Source: Datisca glomerata
Lineage: Eukaryota > Streptophyta > Magnoliopsida > Cucurbitales > Datiscaceae
Direction: 5' to 3'
Assembly (NCBI GenBank): GCA_003255025.1
Contig: QANY01013389.1
Coordinates: 721,451 to 785,450, forward strand
Length of the DNA stretch: 64,000 bases
The stretch's first letter is position 1. Each line of letters begins with the position of its first letter. Below the pieces are notes generated by a model. It ran no database searches and was not told the origin of the DNA. It saw only the letters and a list, made by a program, of their open reading frames with translations. This document shows, in pieces, positions 47,590-59,388 of this stretch. The position numbers and the translations under genes were made by a program.

Positions 47590-48340
47590 ATAAAAGTTCT
47601 ATGAGTTCCCCCTCTGAACAAAATTTCCTTGATCCGCTGTTTATAGAAAGAACCATGTCAAATCTTGTTTCTCGTCTAGTAGAAATTGAGATGCATAATA
47701 GCTGTCAGGATATTCAGAAAAATCAGCCACAGCTAACTCTGTACTATCACGACTAAAAGTGTCGGGGGGAAGCTTGATGCTACAAGAACATCTTCTACAA
47801 ATGAACCTGCAAAATAAGATATAGTTTTTCTCATCCTTACTTTGCGATGAATGACTTTTTTTTCTTGGCCAGTGAAGTTGAAGATCCAAGCTTCTACCAA
47901 AAGAACTTATTTTGAACAATTTATAAAGAAAATTAGATTGCTGTAATTCCTTCTAACCAAACTCACACCAAGTCTTCAATTTTTTATTTTTCTTACTTAG
48001 AACTTATTTACTTCCACAAAATCACAATCACCCTCATCAAATTTCATCAATAAGCACCTAAGCATTATAGAACGGTCCAAAACAACATGCACATGACAAA
48101 GTTAGAGAAAAGAAAAGAAGAAAATGAAGAAGTGGGAACGGCTCTGTCCAGGGGGTTTTCTTACATACAGCGCCGAGTGAGAGAGAGAAAGGAGGTTTGC
48201 TTACCTACACCGTGAAGACGACGGAGAGCTCGGTGAAAAACGACGACAAATGGAGGAGCTCTGTCGCGGGGGTGAGGAAGGAATAACTCTGTCATGGGAG
48301 TGAGGAGCTGATTTTTGCCTAGGTGCTTGATTGATGAAAT
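47590..48340 (-). other. Upstream exons or leader of the TNP1-like gene
   Basis: A minus frame at 47641-47919 includes PDTFSRDSTELAVADFSEYP and SYYASQFLLDEKQDLTW after a possible cag acceptor near 47808. Further upstream (48340-48160) is a GC-richer leader with a GTAGGTAAGC donor-like site. I do not recognise the residues. Position between the CACTA end and the known exons suggests a 5' exon. Confidence 0.35.
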
Positions 48341-48367
48341 AAGAGGGTTTTCTTCCCCTTGTGTTCA

Positions 48368-49836
48368 GGGTTTTTCCAAGACTATACCCCATCAAAAATA
48401 ATTTTGTAAAATTATAAACAATCAATAGTTTGTGCAATCTTTAATCCTCAGCTCACAATCCTTTCATTTTTTATCGTCTTTTTCTTTCATTGGTCTTCCT
48501 ACACATTGACTTACTCTCTCTCTTTATCTTCTATCTTCATCTCTCTCATTTTTCCAAAAACTCATTTTCTCGTAAACCAATTTTCATTTTTATTTCTTCA
48601 TGCTTCATTTGCTTCATGATTTTACAATCTTTCTATTTTCTAAAAAAATTAAGGTTGAGGGTTAAAATTATAATTTTATTTTTAAAATTTTGGTGGAAAA
48701 TTGGTGAAAATATTGGTCGAAATTTGATGACTTTTGCTAATTTTGGCTTTTGCCCAGATTTCAAGGAGAGAAATCATTGAGAGAGAAAGAATTTTGTTAA
48801 TTTTAATGGATGTTAATTTTTATAGATTTTGTTAATTTTGATGGGTTTTGCTAATTTTGAGTACGAGTTTACATTATGGGTACACGGATATCGTGTAACA
48901 ATTATGTAGCTTACATGATGGGTACACTAGTATCGTGTAGCCATCTTATAGGCTAACATGATAGGTACAGGAGCATCGTGTAGCCGTTGTGTAGGCTACA
49001 CGATGACTATATGATGTCCGTGCACCCATCATGTAGCCTACGCGATTGCTACTTGGGCATCGTACAACCTACATGATGGCTACACAGACATCGTGTAGGC
49101 ATTGTGTAAACTACATGATGGCTACATGGGCATCATGGGCACACGATTCTCGTGTAGCCATCGTGTAGGCTGCACGATGCTCGCGTAGTCATCGTGTAGG
49201 TTACACGATGGCTACACGATACTCATATACCCATCATGTAACATACACGATGCTAGTGCACCCATCATGCAACCTACATGATAGCTACACGATGCTAGTG
49301 TACCCATCATGTATACATCGTGTAGACTCGTACTCAAAATTAGCAAAATCCATCAAAATTAACAAAACCTATAAAAATTACTAAAATCCATTAAATTTAA
49401 CAAAATACATTCTCTCTCTACGGGTTTTCTCTCTCAAATCTGGGTAAAAACCAAAATTAACAAAACCCATAAAGTTTCGGCCAATATTCTCACCCATTAT
49501 CCACCAAAATTCCAAAAATAAAATTACAATTTTAGCTCTCAACCTTAATTTTTTAGAAAATAAAAAGTTGTAAAATCATAAATCAAATACAATATGAAGA
49601 AGTAAAAAACAAAAATAGGTTTATGAGAAAGTGGGTTTCTGGAAAAATGAGAGAGAGCTGAAGATGAAGATGGAAGATGAAGAGAGAGGGTATGAGCCAA
49701 TGTGTAAGAAGGGTAATGAGGGAAAAAAAGAGAAAGAGTGAAGGGAATGTGGACCCGGGTTAGGGAGTGCACAAATTACTGAAAATGTATAATTTTATAA
49801 AATATTTTTTCTTGAGGTATAGTCCTGCAAAAACCC
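48368..49836. mobile_element. Foldback Mutator-like element nested in the CACTA
   Basis: Inverted arms of about 500 bp (48368-48870 and 49325-49836) start GGGTTTTTCC and GGGTTTTTGC. Flanking 9-mers are TTGTGTTCA (48359-48367) and TTGTGTTTA (49837-49845), an 8/9 match to the 9-bp duplication of Mutator-like elements. The arms share, in opposite orientation, the blocks 'gactatacc', 'aattttgtaaaattata', 'ccaatattctcac' and 'tgctaattttgagtacgag'. The loop holds a palindrome array. There is no transposase; plus frame 48490-48780 and minus frame 49545-49772 are mirror images of the same arm. Confidence 0.85.
48875..49325. repeat. Palindrome array in the foldback loop
   Basis: About 450 bp built from variants of 'gctacacgatg' and its complement 'catcgtgtagc', alternating in orientation with 'ctcgtgtagcc' and 'tagtgtaccc' variants. 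Most units can pair with their neighbours, so the loop can form several small hairpins inside the large one. Confidence 0.85.
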
Positions 49837-50598
49837 TTGTGTTTATGAGCTGGACTTTGTTAAAACTACGTCGTGTTAACAAGGTTAGATAACTTTTAGC
49901 GGCGACAAGATTAATTCGTCGCTAACACCTCCATTTTTACCAGCGAAAAAAACGTCGTTGCTAAAAATGAGGCTTTCCCTAGCAAAAGTTTTATTTCGTC
50001 GGCGAAAACAAGGCTTTAATTGACGAAAAAAAAATGTGGACGCTAAAAATGAGGCTTTTCTTGGCAAATTTCTCATTTTGTCGGCAAAAACAAAGCTTTT
50101 ACTGAAGAATTTAAGTATTCATCGATAAAAGACCTAAAATGGTGCTTTTCTGTTATTTTCTCTTGACACCTAATGCGACGCATAAAAATGACGTCACAAT
50201 AGTTCATCTTTGGCGACCAACTAAAAAGTTAGTCGCTATAGACAAGCTTTTAGCGATGAATTTTACTTCGTCACTAATGGTCATTTTTCTTGTAGTGAGA
50301 GAAGTTAAAGCAAATAATTTTCTGAAATAACACTACTTCTTAGAATGATATGACTGAAGTAGTGTCGCATAAAACAATCACAAAATACATTATTGGTTTC
50401 TAAAAATTCTAAATTTCTTCCTAAGAGTACTACAATACATCAGATTTTTACCTGTTAAATTTTGAGATAATTCGATGTGGTTTAGGTTGTTAAAACGTAG
50501 AAACTTGGCAGCACATGAAAGTATTTTTCAGTTAAGGCAGTAGTGTTTGGAAGAACGTTTCAACATTAAAAACTTATCCTATTACAGGATTGTTCGGG

Positions 50599-50778
50599 AC
50601 ATAGTCAACATGCTACAGTAATTTGTTTAGGTTAAACTAATCAAATAGTACTAACACTAATTTTAAATAGTAAACGTTTGTCGTTTTTACATAGTCAACA
50701 TGCTACAGTAATTTGTTTAGGTTAAACTGATCAAATAGTACTAACACTAATTTTAAATATTAAACGTTTGTCGTTTTT
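50599..50778. repeat. 90-bp tandem duplication in LTR
   Basis: Two adjacent 90-bp copies start 'acatagtcaacatgctacag' and end 'gtcgttttt'. They differ at only a few bases, so this is a fairly recent duplication in the U5/R part of the chromovirus-type LTR. Confidence 0.95.
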
Positions 50779-51670
50779 GCATTAACTAGTGACTTCCAAA
50801 CTTCATAAAATTTCAGAGATCTCTTTCATTTCAATTTTTTTTTATAATAATTTCAAAATGTTTAGAGTACTACATATAATTTTCAGATTAAAATGTCAAT
50901 GTTTGAGTTCTGAAAAATCTGTTTGTGTCTACAGTGTACCGTGTGAATCTAAAAGTTCCAGTTTTGTGAAAAAAAACTTAATCTTTCTAGTACCAATATT
51001 CAGTCACTCAAAATCATTTCAAAACACATGTAAACAATTACATTTTGAAATCACGAAAGGAAAAACCCTAAATTAAGTAAAGAATGATCACAAAGTCATT
51101 TATTCATAACCTATTTTTCATGATTTCTTCTACAAAGTCATGACAATCCAGATAATAACAACAAATATATGAAGATTATTATCTCTGATTCTTTTAACTG
51201 TAAGCATTGAACCAAAACTTACTCTCTTGAACTATTTCTTAGTTTTCATGAAACTCAAGGTACACAATTTTTTTTTTGTTTCAAACACTATTCTAAGGGT
51301 TTTTATGCAATAGCAAAATAAGTATATGTAAACAAAATTTTGACCAACTAACCCTTACACATTCTGTAAATCATTCAAACAAACTTATATAATTATTAAT
51401 AATTTTGCAATCCAATCTAATAATCCACATATGTTCAAAATCGTAAAACATGAACTCCAAGACTGATAATGTAAAGGAAACTTACAACGAATATGGTACG
51501 AAAGTAACTTGGTTGCTCACAAAACAACACAACAAAGAAGAAAAGACTCGAAGATATTAAGGGGAATAGGTTTTCTCGGCTGAGAGACCAATTTCTAAGA
51601 GCAATAGGTTTCAAAGAAGAATCAACGGGAATAATATATTCATTTCCTTTTTAATTCTCTACAAGACTCA

Positions 51671-51680
51671 CCTATATATA
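51671..51680 (-). promoter_or_regulatory. TATA box of the minus-strand LTR
   Basis: TATATATAGG on the minus strand, followed downstream by an A/G-rich stretch. Distance to the inferred LTR start matches that in the LTR at 5008. Confidence 0.55.
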
Positions 51681-52449
51681 CGAGGAAAGAAGAAATAACA
51701 AATACAGAAGAAAAGGAAAGCAAATAATTCTAGCTTTGACAACTAGCATCAATCTGTATGGCTAAAAACAAGGAGAATGAATATGAAGTGAGAAAATTGA
51801 GGTATTTGCATGTAAGAAAATAAACTAAAAGAATAAATTGATATTATGCAAAATATTATCATTTCAAATTTAAGCATTTCTGATTTCAATAGGTTGCACG
51901 TCCTGAAGAATAAGGAAAGGGGAACTGATCTCAACTGCCACGTTTTCACGTGATCGAATAAGTTTAAAAAAAAACCTAAACCTGATATTTTTTTTCTGTT
52001 TCCGAAAAACATACAAATCATAATTTACTTGATAAGTGGCATTTTGAAGAATGGAACTAATGGAAAAGGAGGGCTTATCAACTCACACGTTTTTTCTTCT
52101 TTTGGTTGGAAATTCCCTCCGGAATGTGGTCAACTTTTTCTACATAATACATAATCCAATTATTATATTTCTTTTCAAACCATTAATGTAGTTATGCATT
52201 CTGTAATTTGTTAAATAAAAACATAAATTGATCAAAGTATAATTAATCAGATGAAAACACTAATTTCTGAACAATATTTCACATTTAATGTTTTTAAGAA
52301 ATCTTATCAACTAACGAAATTTGTGACTAAATAATAATTTTCATGGCATTTTAATCAGAATTGGTTATAGTAACAAATATTGTGTAAGAAATATACATCA
52401 GTTGTATCTATTAAAAACATAATTTTAAGTTTAATTGATAATACTACTA

Positions 52450-52971
52450 TACCATTTTCAATATTGTGCCTATACCATAAATCTCCAATGGTTCTCATAA
52501 CATCTATATAGTCTAGTACACTTTTGTCATCCTTTCTTATGATGTACAGTGAATTAGGCTTAGTAACTTAGCCTTTGATCTGTTTGCGTAGGTTCTTTCT
52601 AGAGCAAGCCAAAGTCCTCTTGAGGTCTCATATTGCAGGACTAAGCCAAACACCCTATGACTCATAGTTGACCTTAGCCAACTGAGAAGCAGTTGATCAT
52701 TACGAACCCACTGAATATACTCAGGGTTGAGGGAGCCATCATCTAGGTTTTCAACTGGTTTATCTTAGTGTTGAGGATGAACTCACTTAGACCATGTCCA
52801 ATAATGGCTGGTACAACTTGTGCCTTCCAAATAATATGATTGTCTCTGTCGAGCTTAATAGACAGAGTGGAATGAAGATTATTAGAGAAATGGTTTAATT
52901 CCGTGGCATTTTTGGGAGTCTTTTCAAAAGTCTCTCTGTTTTGAGTGATTGAATCAAAGGAAGCCATTAAT
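52450..52971 (-). pseudogene. gag: Copia gag (UBN2-type), truncated
   Basis: The minus frame starts MVSEPLMASFDSITQNRETF and includes HSTLSIKLDRDNHIIWKAQV then VPAIIGHGLSEFI. After a frameshift come EYIQWVRNDQLLLSWLRSTM and GLWLALERTYANRSKAKLL. These are the N-terminal gag residues of small plant copia elements (Ale/Tnt-like pattern). It is cut at about 52445, where the chromovirus-type LTR begins, so pol is missing. Confidence 0.85.
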
Positions 52972-52984
52972 GGCTCTGATACCA
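52972..52984 (-). other. Copia primer-binding site
   Basis: Minus strand TGGTATCAGAGCC, an exact match to the initiator tRNA-Met complement, just before the gag start codon region. Confidence 0.9.
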
Positions 52985-52985
52985 A

Positions 52986-53316
52986 GTTAAGCTTAAGGAA
53001 AGATGTAAAGAAGAGGAAAATAAATGTAGCTTGAATGCTAATTTAGGTATTGTATTCAAACACTCAAGATAATCATTCTCAACAGTAATAGACAAGCACA
53101 TGATTTATATTAGCACTAAAAGATAAAAGGAAGAGGAAAGAATCTAGTTTGTTAGTAAGAGCAGAAATCTGTCAAGCAATCATTGGAGCACACGAGAGAG
53201 CATGATTCTTTCTTAACAACCAAAGGTGATCTGGCAGTGAGGTTAAAGAAGTTGAGTCATGAGCTGACAAGGCTAAGAGAGAACACGTGACCCTGCTTTA
53301 GCTTAGTACCTTAACA
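52986..53316 (-). repeat. 5' LTR of small copia element
   Basis: A segment of about 331 bp. On the minus strand it starts TGTTAAGGTACTAAG and ends CTTAAGCTTAAC next to the PBS. Short LTRs are usual for the copia lineage suggested by its gag. No second copy in the window. Confidence 0.7.
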
Positions 53317-53329
53317 ATTTTAGGGTCCT

Positions 53330-53630
53330 TACACCACTCCAGGATCATGCTCGAGGCGGATGATCAAATCTGCATAGGTTCAAATATTGACCCTCGATGG
53401 CGGGCACCTGGGATGATGCTCCCGCACGAACATTTGCAGGAATGCATGGTTTACGAATGTCACGATCTCACTCAATTATCACCCTAAGTCTTGATGAACG
53501 AGATCAAGTAGATAATACAAAGTCCCCATGAATAGAGGGGCCAAAGCAACCTTTTGACATGTTGCTAACTGGGAGCCATCAAGAACATGCGTCTGATCAT
53601 CACCTTGTTCTAAAGCCCTGAATTAATAGA
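53330..53630 (-). pseudogene. Unidentified frame, possibly plant mobile domain-like
   Basis: One minus frame with four stops reads VALAPLFMGTLYYLLDLVHQ, then EIVTFVNHAFLQMFVREHHP and TYADLIIRLEHDPG. The L-A-P-x-x-x-x-x-L-Y-x-x-L-D pattern faintly resembles the plant mobile domain found in transposon-linked proteins. This is a weak resemblance only. Confidence 0.25.
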
Positions 53631-55059
53631 CAAACACATGTTCAACGAAAATGCATAAAATATAATATGGAAGACAAGGATAATAATGGTAAGTGCAGTA
53701 GTATGATAATAACTTACACTCAATATAACATAATAATGATATACTGAATGGAAAAAATATCAGTATTACCTTGAAGTATGTACTGTGATAACCACATTCC
53801 AATGAAGGCTGCTAGTTCTACTATCTTGTCCCAAAAGCACGGGTCTGGATGCAGCTCGTGTGGCTCTCCTCCTTTCTTGATGGAAACATTGACGTTTTAT
53901 AAATAATGGCACAGTCAACCTGAAAATTTTGACCTCCTATTTTATATTTCGATAATAGATTAGACTTAGAAAAGATATGATCTAGAATTTAACTATGAGT
54001 TTTGGCGTCAGGTTCTAGTATAGTCACAGTCACATCATGATCGCAGAAGAAAGGAACACGCAACAAAAAGTACACATCCTAAAGTGTTTGGCATGAACTC
54101 CCCCCAAGTTGTGATGAAAGGGTGAGAATGTGTGCTCCAACGTAACAACAAAGGCTGCATTATAGAAGACTCATGATTCACAATGAGCTACGAACACATT
54201 TCCAGCGCCACAAAATTGCAACGTGCTCGGGGATTGAAAAGATGTATTATGCCCACTGATGCCAGCCAACTGCCATTTTGACATGACTACTAAGAGTAAT
54301 AGGGGACATGGGCAAATTACCCCGTGCCTTCGTCACAAAGAGGACCAATTCTACAATCACAAATTCCATGCTTCTACTCTCTTACTCCAGCTATAAAGAA
54401 TGGTCTGAAAAACCATTCACTTCAACGGTCTTTTTCATTCTTCAAAGGACACAAAATGCAAAATCATTTACCACGTTTCATGATTTACAAAGGATGGGTG
54501 GTGGCACGTCTGATCTAGGTGTAGTGAGAAGAGCTTGAAGGTTGGCCATAAAGTCCAATGTGAAGATTATATCTCAAGTCCTGAAAATAAAAAAAAGATA
54601 CAACTTCAAGATTCTATAAGAAACGTGATAAGGAAATAAATAACTTAGAACATGACAGTACAAACAGGTCTTGAAACATGAGCGTTCAAGCCGAACCAGA
54701 CACCGACAACAGCAAGTGAGTACATTGCAACAGCTGTGATATTTCGATCATAACTTTCTCATCCAATATATGAATGAGCCAATTCAAAAACCTCTAAAAC
54801 GTTAACTCAGAACCGACAATCTTCAATTTCACGAGGAAAATACAATTCGGAAGTTTTGAATGTCAAAATTGAGTCCAAAAGTGACGTTTTGATGAGTGAC
54901 GGACATGATAAAAGGTGTGTGAATCCACTCAATGCCTTTTGGACAAAAAAATGCTTGAGAAACTTACTAGAGATTGGTGAATCACATCTTCCAGATGAAG
55001 ATCATACTGACAATGGGCAGAGGAGACCATGTTTACCACCTGGAAACGCCTTTCATCAA
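53631..55059. other. Unresolved decayed sequence
   Basis: Several moderate frames occur on both strands (for example 54308-54538 plus, 54856-55146 plus) without a family match in their first parts. Minus frames near 54200-54330 have protein-like composition but no recognisable motif. Probably decayed transposon sequence between the copia LTR and the Tat pol fragment. Confidence 0.4.
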
Positions 55060-56156
55060 TCTGCGGAAGAACAATATGAACTAAACTCGGATAAGTGTGC
55101 ATTAACAGTAATGGCTAGGAAATTCCTTTGGCATATGGTCACATAGAGAGGCATTGATGTTAATCACGATCAAGTCTAGGTGATTATGGAAATGAAGCTG
55201 TTGAAAACTCTGGAAGACCTGCACAGCTTAACAGGAAAATTAGCATCAATTGGCGAGTTTCTAGCGAGATCTACAGACAAATGCATATCGTTCTACTCAT
55301 GGATGAAGAAAAATTTTCCCTAATGATGGGAAGAAGAATGTGAAACCACTTTTTTAGAAATTCAAATGTACTTAATTTACCACCATTACTCTCGAAACCA
55401 CATCCTGATGAGGATTTTTACTTGTATTTAGCAGTGTTAGAAACGACTATCAGTGCGCTCTAGTTAGAGAATAGGATGAGAAGCTAAATCTGGTCCACTT
55501 CACTACTAAATGTCTCACGGGTGCAGAGGCCATATACCATAAAATGAAAAAAAATCATATTGGCTTTGGTAACAATATTAGGCAAGCTTAAGCCTTACTT
55601 TCAAGCGCACACGATAATAGTAACAACAGAGTAGATTTCGCTAGGACAGTACGAGATCCACTATGTTCCTAGGAAATCAAATAAAGGACATGCCTTAGTG
55701 GAGTTTGTTGTATAACCCACTCGAGATTAGGTCATACCAAACAGCAGCACAAATGCATCTGAGGGAGATTGAAAGTTATTCCTAGTTGGCGCATCCATCC
55801 AATGAGGAGCAAGAGCGGGGTTCATGATTCAAAAGTTAATATTTTCTTGTGATTTCCAACTCATAAGTAACCAAATTACAGGAAACTATACTGCCAAGGA
55901 CAAAATGATGGCCAAGTATCTGTAGCTGGTAAATAAATTATTGGAAAACGCCAAAGAGTACAAAATTATAAAAATTACACAAATACGAAGAGAAGATGAC
56001 TCCCATGAAAATACCCTTGCCACTCTAGGATCATCTACGAAGACCCAAGGAAAGAGAAGTATCCTAGTGGAATTCTTAGAAAGCCCAAGTATAGATGACG
56101 AACAGCCCGTACTTTACGGTGATGAAGCTATCCTACCTAACTTAAATTTTTAAGTG
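55060..56156 (+). pseudogene. Tat-like pol fragment (RT end and RNase H)
   Basis: The plus strand reads LNSDKCALTVMARKFLWHMV then TLEDLHSLTGKLASIGEFLA and STDKCISF, the end of Tat RT and the connection to RNase H. A later open frame (55941-56153) reads KITQIRREDDSHENTLATLG and LVEFLESPSID, which matches the end of the second, archaeal-type RNase H and its linker. The middle is broken by many stops. No LTRs were found for it. Confidence 0.78.
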
Positions 56157-56309
56157 TGCATTCTGCCTAAACGTGCGTATGTTTATAAGAGTTATGGTAT
56201 CATTGCATACAGTGCTTGTTAATTTTTTTTTAGTTTCTTTTCATGTTATGACGTATGCTTTAGTTATAATGTGTATGTAATGATTGAGATATTTATTATT
56301 TTTCACTAA

Positions 56310-57968
56310 TTAAAATGTTGTCCACGAACCCATTAGCATCATTATTGAAAATATTATCGACACTAATGGATATTAACTACGACTTTAATCTGACCGTGAT
56401 ATCTAGTTGTAGGCTATGTAAAAAAGAATATGGGTTATTTGTATTTATAGTACCAAGAATAGAAAGCATTTGTAAGTATAAATATTGTATTCTTGGAAGA
56501 AGATTATATTTCAAAAAGAATATCTAGACGCAACACAAATTTGGAAGAATTTTCCAATAATGCATATGTCACGCAATCAAGTTGGAAATAGATAAGTCCA
56601 AAGGTTACCGAGAATCTAGTTAGTCAAGAGAATAAGAATAAAGTACTTCCTAGTACTACACAACCTTATTGCGGTGGGAGCATTTCTCGTTCGTATGAGA
56701 AATAAATGTTCTTAGAAGAGTTCGGTATGGTAATCCTGACGGAACGTGAGCTAGATCTCAACCACTACGTTGTAGTGGGAGGGAATCATGACGAACTGAG
56801 AGATTCATGTTCGACTGAGACTTTCAAGTCCATCTCAGATGAACATAACTCAGATCTCAGTAACTGCATAAAGGTTGTAAATGATGCAAAGTAAATAACT
56901 GACTTAAGGTAATGAAATTTGAAAATGATTTCATCAACTCTAATGGAGTATGGATGCTTGTAGAATCCCTAGATTATTGGGTGTTGAGGATCTACAAGCG
57001 AAAAAGAGAAATAGATGAAATGTTAAGACCTTTGAGGCTAGACTTAGTGCAAAATGACATACTTATTAAGAGGATATTGATTATAGTAGACCATTTTCAC
57101 TAATAGACATGCTCATGTCTATAAAGTAGTGTATCCATTGAACCAAAATCGTTTTTGAGTTTTTAGAAAATAGATGTCAAGAATGCTATCTTGTATGGCG
57201 ATCTTGAAGTGAATATGTTTAAGTCACAATTTTTGGATTTGTCACTAAAGGACAAAAATTATGATATACATGATGAATTAATCCAATCCTGGACTTAAGC
57301 ATGCATTAAGGGCTAGGAACGTTATGTTGAAAATGTAATCAAAGTTTTGATTTTGATTAAGGTCATAATGAGCCATGACGGTGCAAGAGAAAGGAAGGAA
57401 ACATAATGATTTTCTTGGTTTTTTAAGTAGATGACTTTTTATCATCGAAAATAATGTAGAATTAAATGTCACTGATAAAACCATATTTGTCTAAATTTAT
57501 GATATCAAAGACTTAAAAAAATTGGTCTTCACTCTAAGAATTAAGTTCTTTCGAGACTTAAATATAGAATGGTGTGCTTATCTTGAACATAGGATAAAAC
57601 AAATAACATCAAGACAGTTCCCTTGCTTTCGATAGTGGGAAATCTTAAGTATGTTATATTATATGCTAGATGTATATTTCATAGTAGGCTTAGTCAGTAG
57701 ATATCAGTTAAATCCTGAAGGATTTTACTAGATTGTTGTGAAACATATACTCAAGTATCTTAGGAGAACGAGAGATTATGTGCTTTTCTATCATGGTGAG
57801 AATCTCATATCAGTTGGGTATGTGGATTCAAATTTTCAATTAGATTACTTCAAAAGTTGAACCTAAGTGACTAGTTTATGAAGACTTTAGCCACAAAGTC
57901 TTTGGGTCACATGTAGAGAACATGGAGGTTAAGCTGGTTGTAGATGTGTTTTAGGGAAAGTGATAGAT
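56310..57968 (+). pseudogene. Copia pol remnant (integrase end to RNase H)
   Basis: Highly decayed frames in copia order: an integrase-end-like stretch near 56420-56530, the linker with MVILTERELDLNHYVVVGG (56730), GVWMLVESLDYWVLRIYKRK at RT start (56947), DVKNAILYGDLEVNMF (57172), and near 57740 KHILKYLRRTRDYVL-like residues. A deletion then joins this directly to the end of RNase H (KSLGHMWRTWRL...) just before the LTR. No frame is usable. Confidence 0.65.
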
Positions 57969-59100
57969 TGTTAGGATTGTTCCCTAAAAAGCACTGAAAT
58001 TCTATTGTATTTATTGAGTTATTGAATTTTGATTAATAATAAATAGTTTATTCTTATATTATGTGTAATGCATTCTTGTAAAAGGTCCACAAGTATAATA
58101 GTACTTTATTTATGGATCTCATGAAGTTTAGCTCATTAGAACAAGATATTTAACTAAGAGTTCTTTATGAGTTGTAAATACTTAATTTCACAGTCTACTG
58201 AGCTTGACGCTTTACTAAGAAAATATTGTAGTACATTAACTCTATTGTGTAAAGTGATTTACTTTGGTCACTAGGTTGAGTATCTAGTTAATGTACTAGT
58301 GCATTTGGAATGCAATGAAAGTACTAATGAGTATGATTTTCAGTAAAATACTATCAAATGAAAATCAAGACTCATTCCTATTATTTGAGGGCTCTCAATC
58401 TTGAGAAAGTTATAAGCTCATATTTAATAGCTTAGTAATTTTGATCTATCAAGAATGAGACTCTATGAGTCAATATATTCCTTAGGTTGGATGATAGAGT
58501 GAGTCCATAGACTCTCAATAGTAGAATCCATAGACAATTTTAATTAAGTGACATAGTACCTTTTAGGAAATTCATTTGTGTGGTCATAATAAGCTAAGAG
58601 CTTAGTATCTCTTGTGGAGTACTAGATATTTGTTAATTTTACTTGAGACATCAAGTATGAAGATTATCATAGTTAACCGGTAGAATGAATTTGGAACCTA
58701 AGGATATCAAGATTGTGTATAAATATTAGGTCGATAATAATTAACCTAATTATACACGCTATTATATTAATGAGGGGCATTACTTAATGAATAAGAGGTC
58801 AATGATAGTTACGCCGAGTAATGTAAAATACAATTGGAGTTCAGTTACGATTTTACAGTAGAATTAATCTTAATTAATAATTACTAAATTTGGTTATGAT
58901 TTTAATTGATAGATTTGATTAAATATTTATTCAAATATATTTTACTGTCTCATTACTAGTCTCAGATTTGGCTTTCATTGTGACGAGACTTATTTGATAA
59001 ATAAGTGACTCAACGTGAATACCCTATAGTAACTAAGTGTTCTAAAAATTAGCTTAGTCTTAATTCTAAAAAGGCCAAAGATTAATGTAATTTAATTAAT
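57969..59100 (+). repeat. 3' LTR of the copia remnant
   Basis: TGTTAGGATTGTTCC follows a purine tract (gggaaagtgataga). The sequence after it is AT-rich and gene-free, with no frame over 60 codons. The right end is uncertain; the palindrome at 59117 or the Mutator-type end at 59389 limits it. Confidence 0.6.
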
Positions 59101-59116
59101 TTTAAAAAAAAACATA

Positions 59117-59138
59117 CAGTTGGGAAATTTCCCAACTG
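59117..59138. repeat. Perfect 22-bp palindrome
   Basis: CAGTTGGGAAA is followed at once by its exact reverse complement. It could be an inverted terminal piece or a transcript-end hairpin of the copia LTR. Confidence 0.85.
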
Positions 59139-59388
59139 TTGGTTTGTTTCATATGAGTTGGAATTGCAACCCTTGTGCAGAGATGGCACTTGAGAAGCTA
59201 GTTTTCCTGACTTTCTTATTGGACAATTTTTACCTCATGAATTTTACTATTGAAAAAAAAGGAGAAATGGCTGATTACTTTGTCTGAAGTCATTTTCTAG
59301 AAAATTGATTTTAAAAACAGTTCTTATGGCTGAACAAAATTTTGGAAGTGAAAAAAGATGAAATCGAAGCGTTATAACAAATTTTTTT

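Larger units (their letters stand above)
44245..50297 (-). mobile_element. CACTA (En/Spm) DNA transposon
   Basis: The ends are CATTACAAGAAA (left) and the inverted CACTACAAGAAA (right). The 3-bp target duplication AGA lies at 44242-44244 and 50298-50300. Subterminal zones of about 350-400 bp on each side hold many copies of 'gcgacgaa'/'ttttagcga' in both orientations, the usual binding-site arrays of this superfamily. Between them is a minus-strand TNP1-like gene. No TNP2-type transposase was seen, so the element is probably non-autonomous. Removing the nested Mutator-like element leaves about 4.58 kb. Confidence 0.9.
43194..52440 (-). repeat. Chromovirus-type LTR split by a CACTA element
   Basis: The parts 43194-44241 and 50301-about 52440 join into one minus-strand LTR related to 5008-7259. 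Matches include 'gtaagtgaaa.tttacat' (minus, near 44220), the 'tcgtacctcat/cttcgggag' region (43850-43980), 'tattctggatgtggtgacgag', and the end GGTCGTTACA at 43194. A TATATATA box on the minus strand at 51671-51680 lies about 760 bp from the inferred start, as in the other LTR. The right bound is where the copia gag at 52450 breaks off. No flanking duplication was seen, so it may be a recombined or truncated LTR. Confidence 0.7.
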
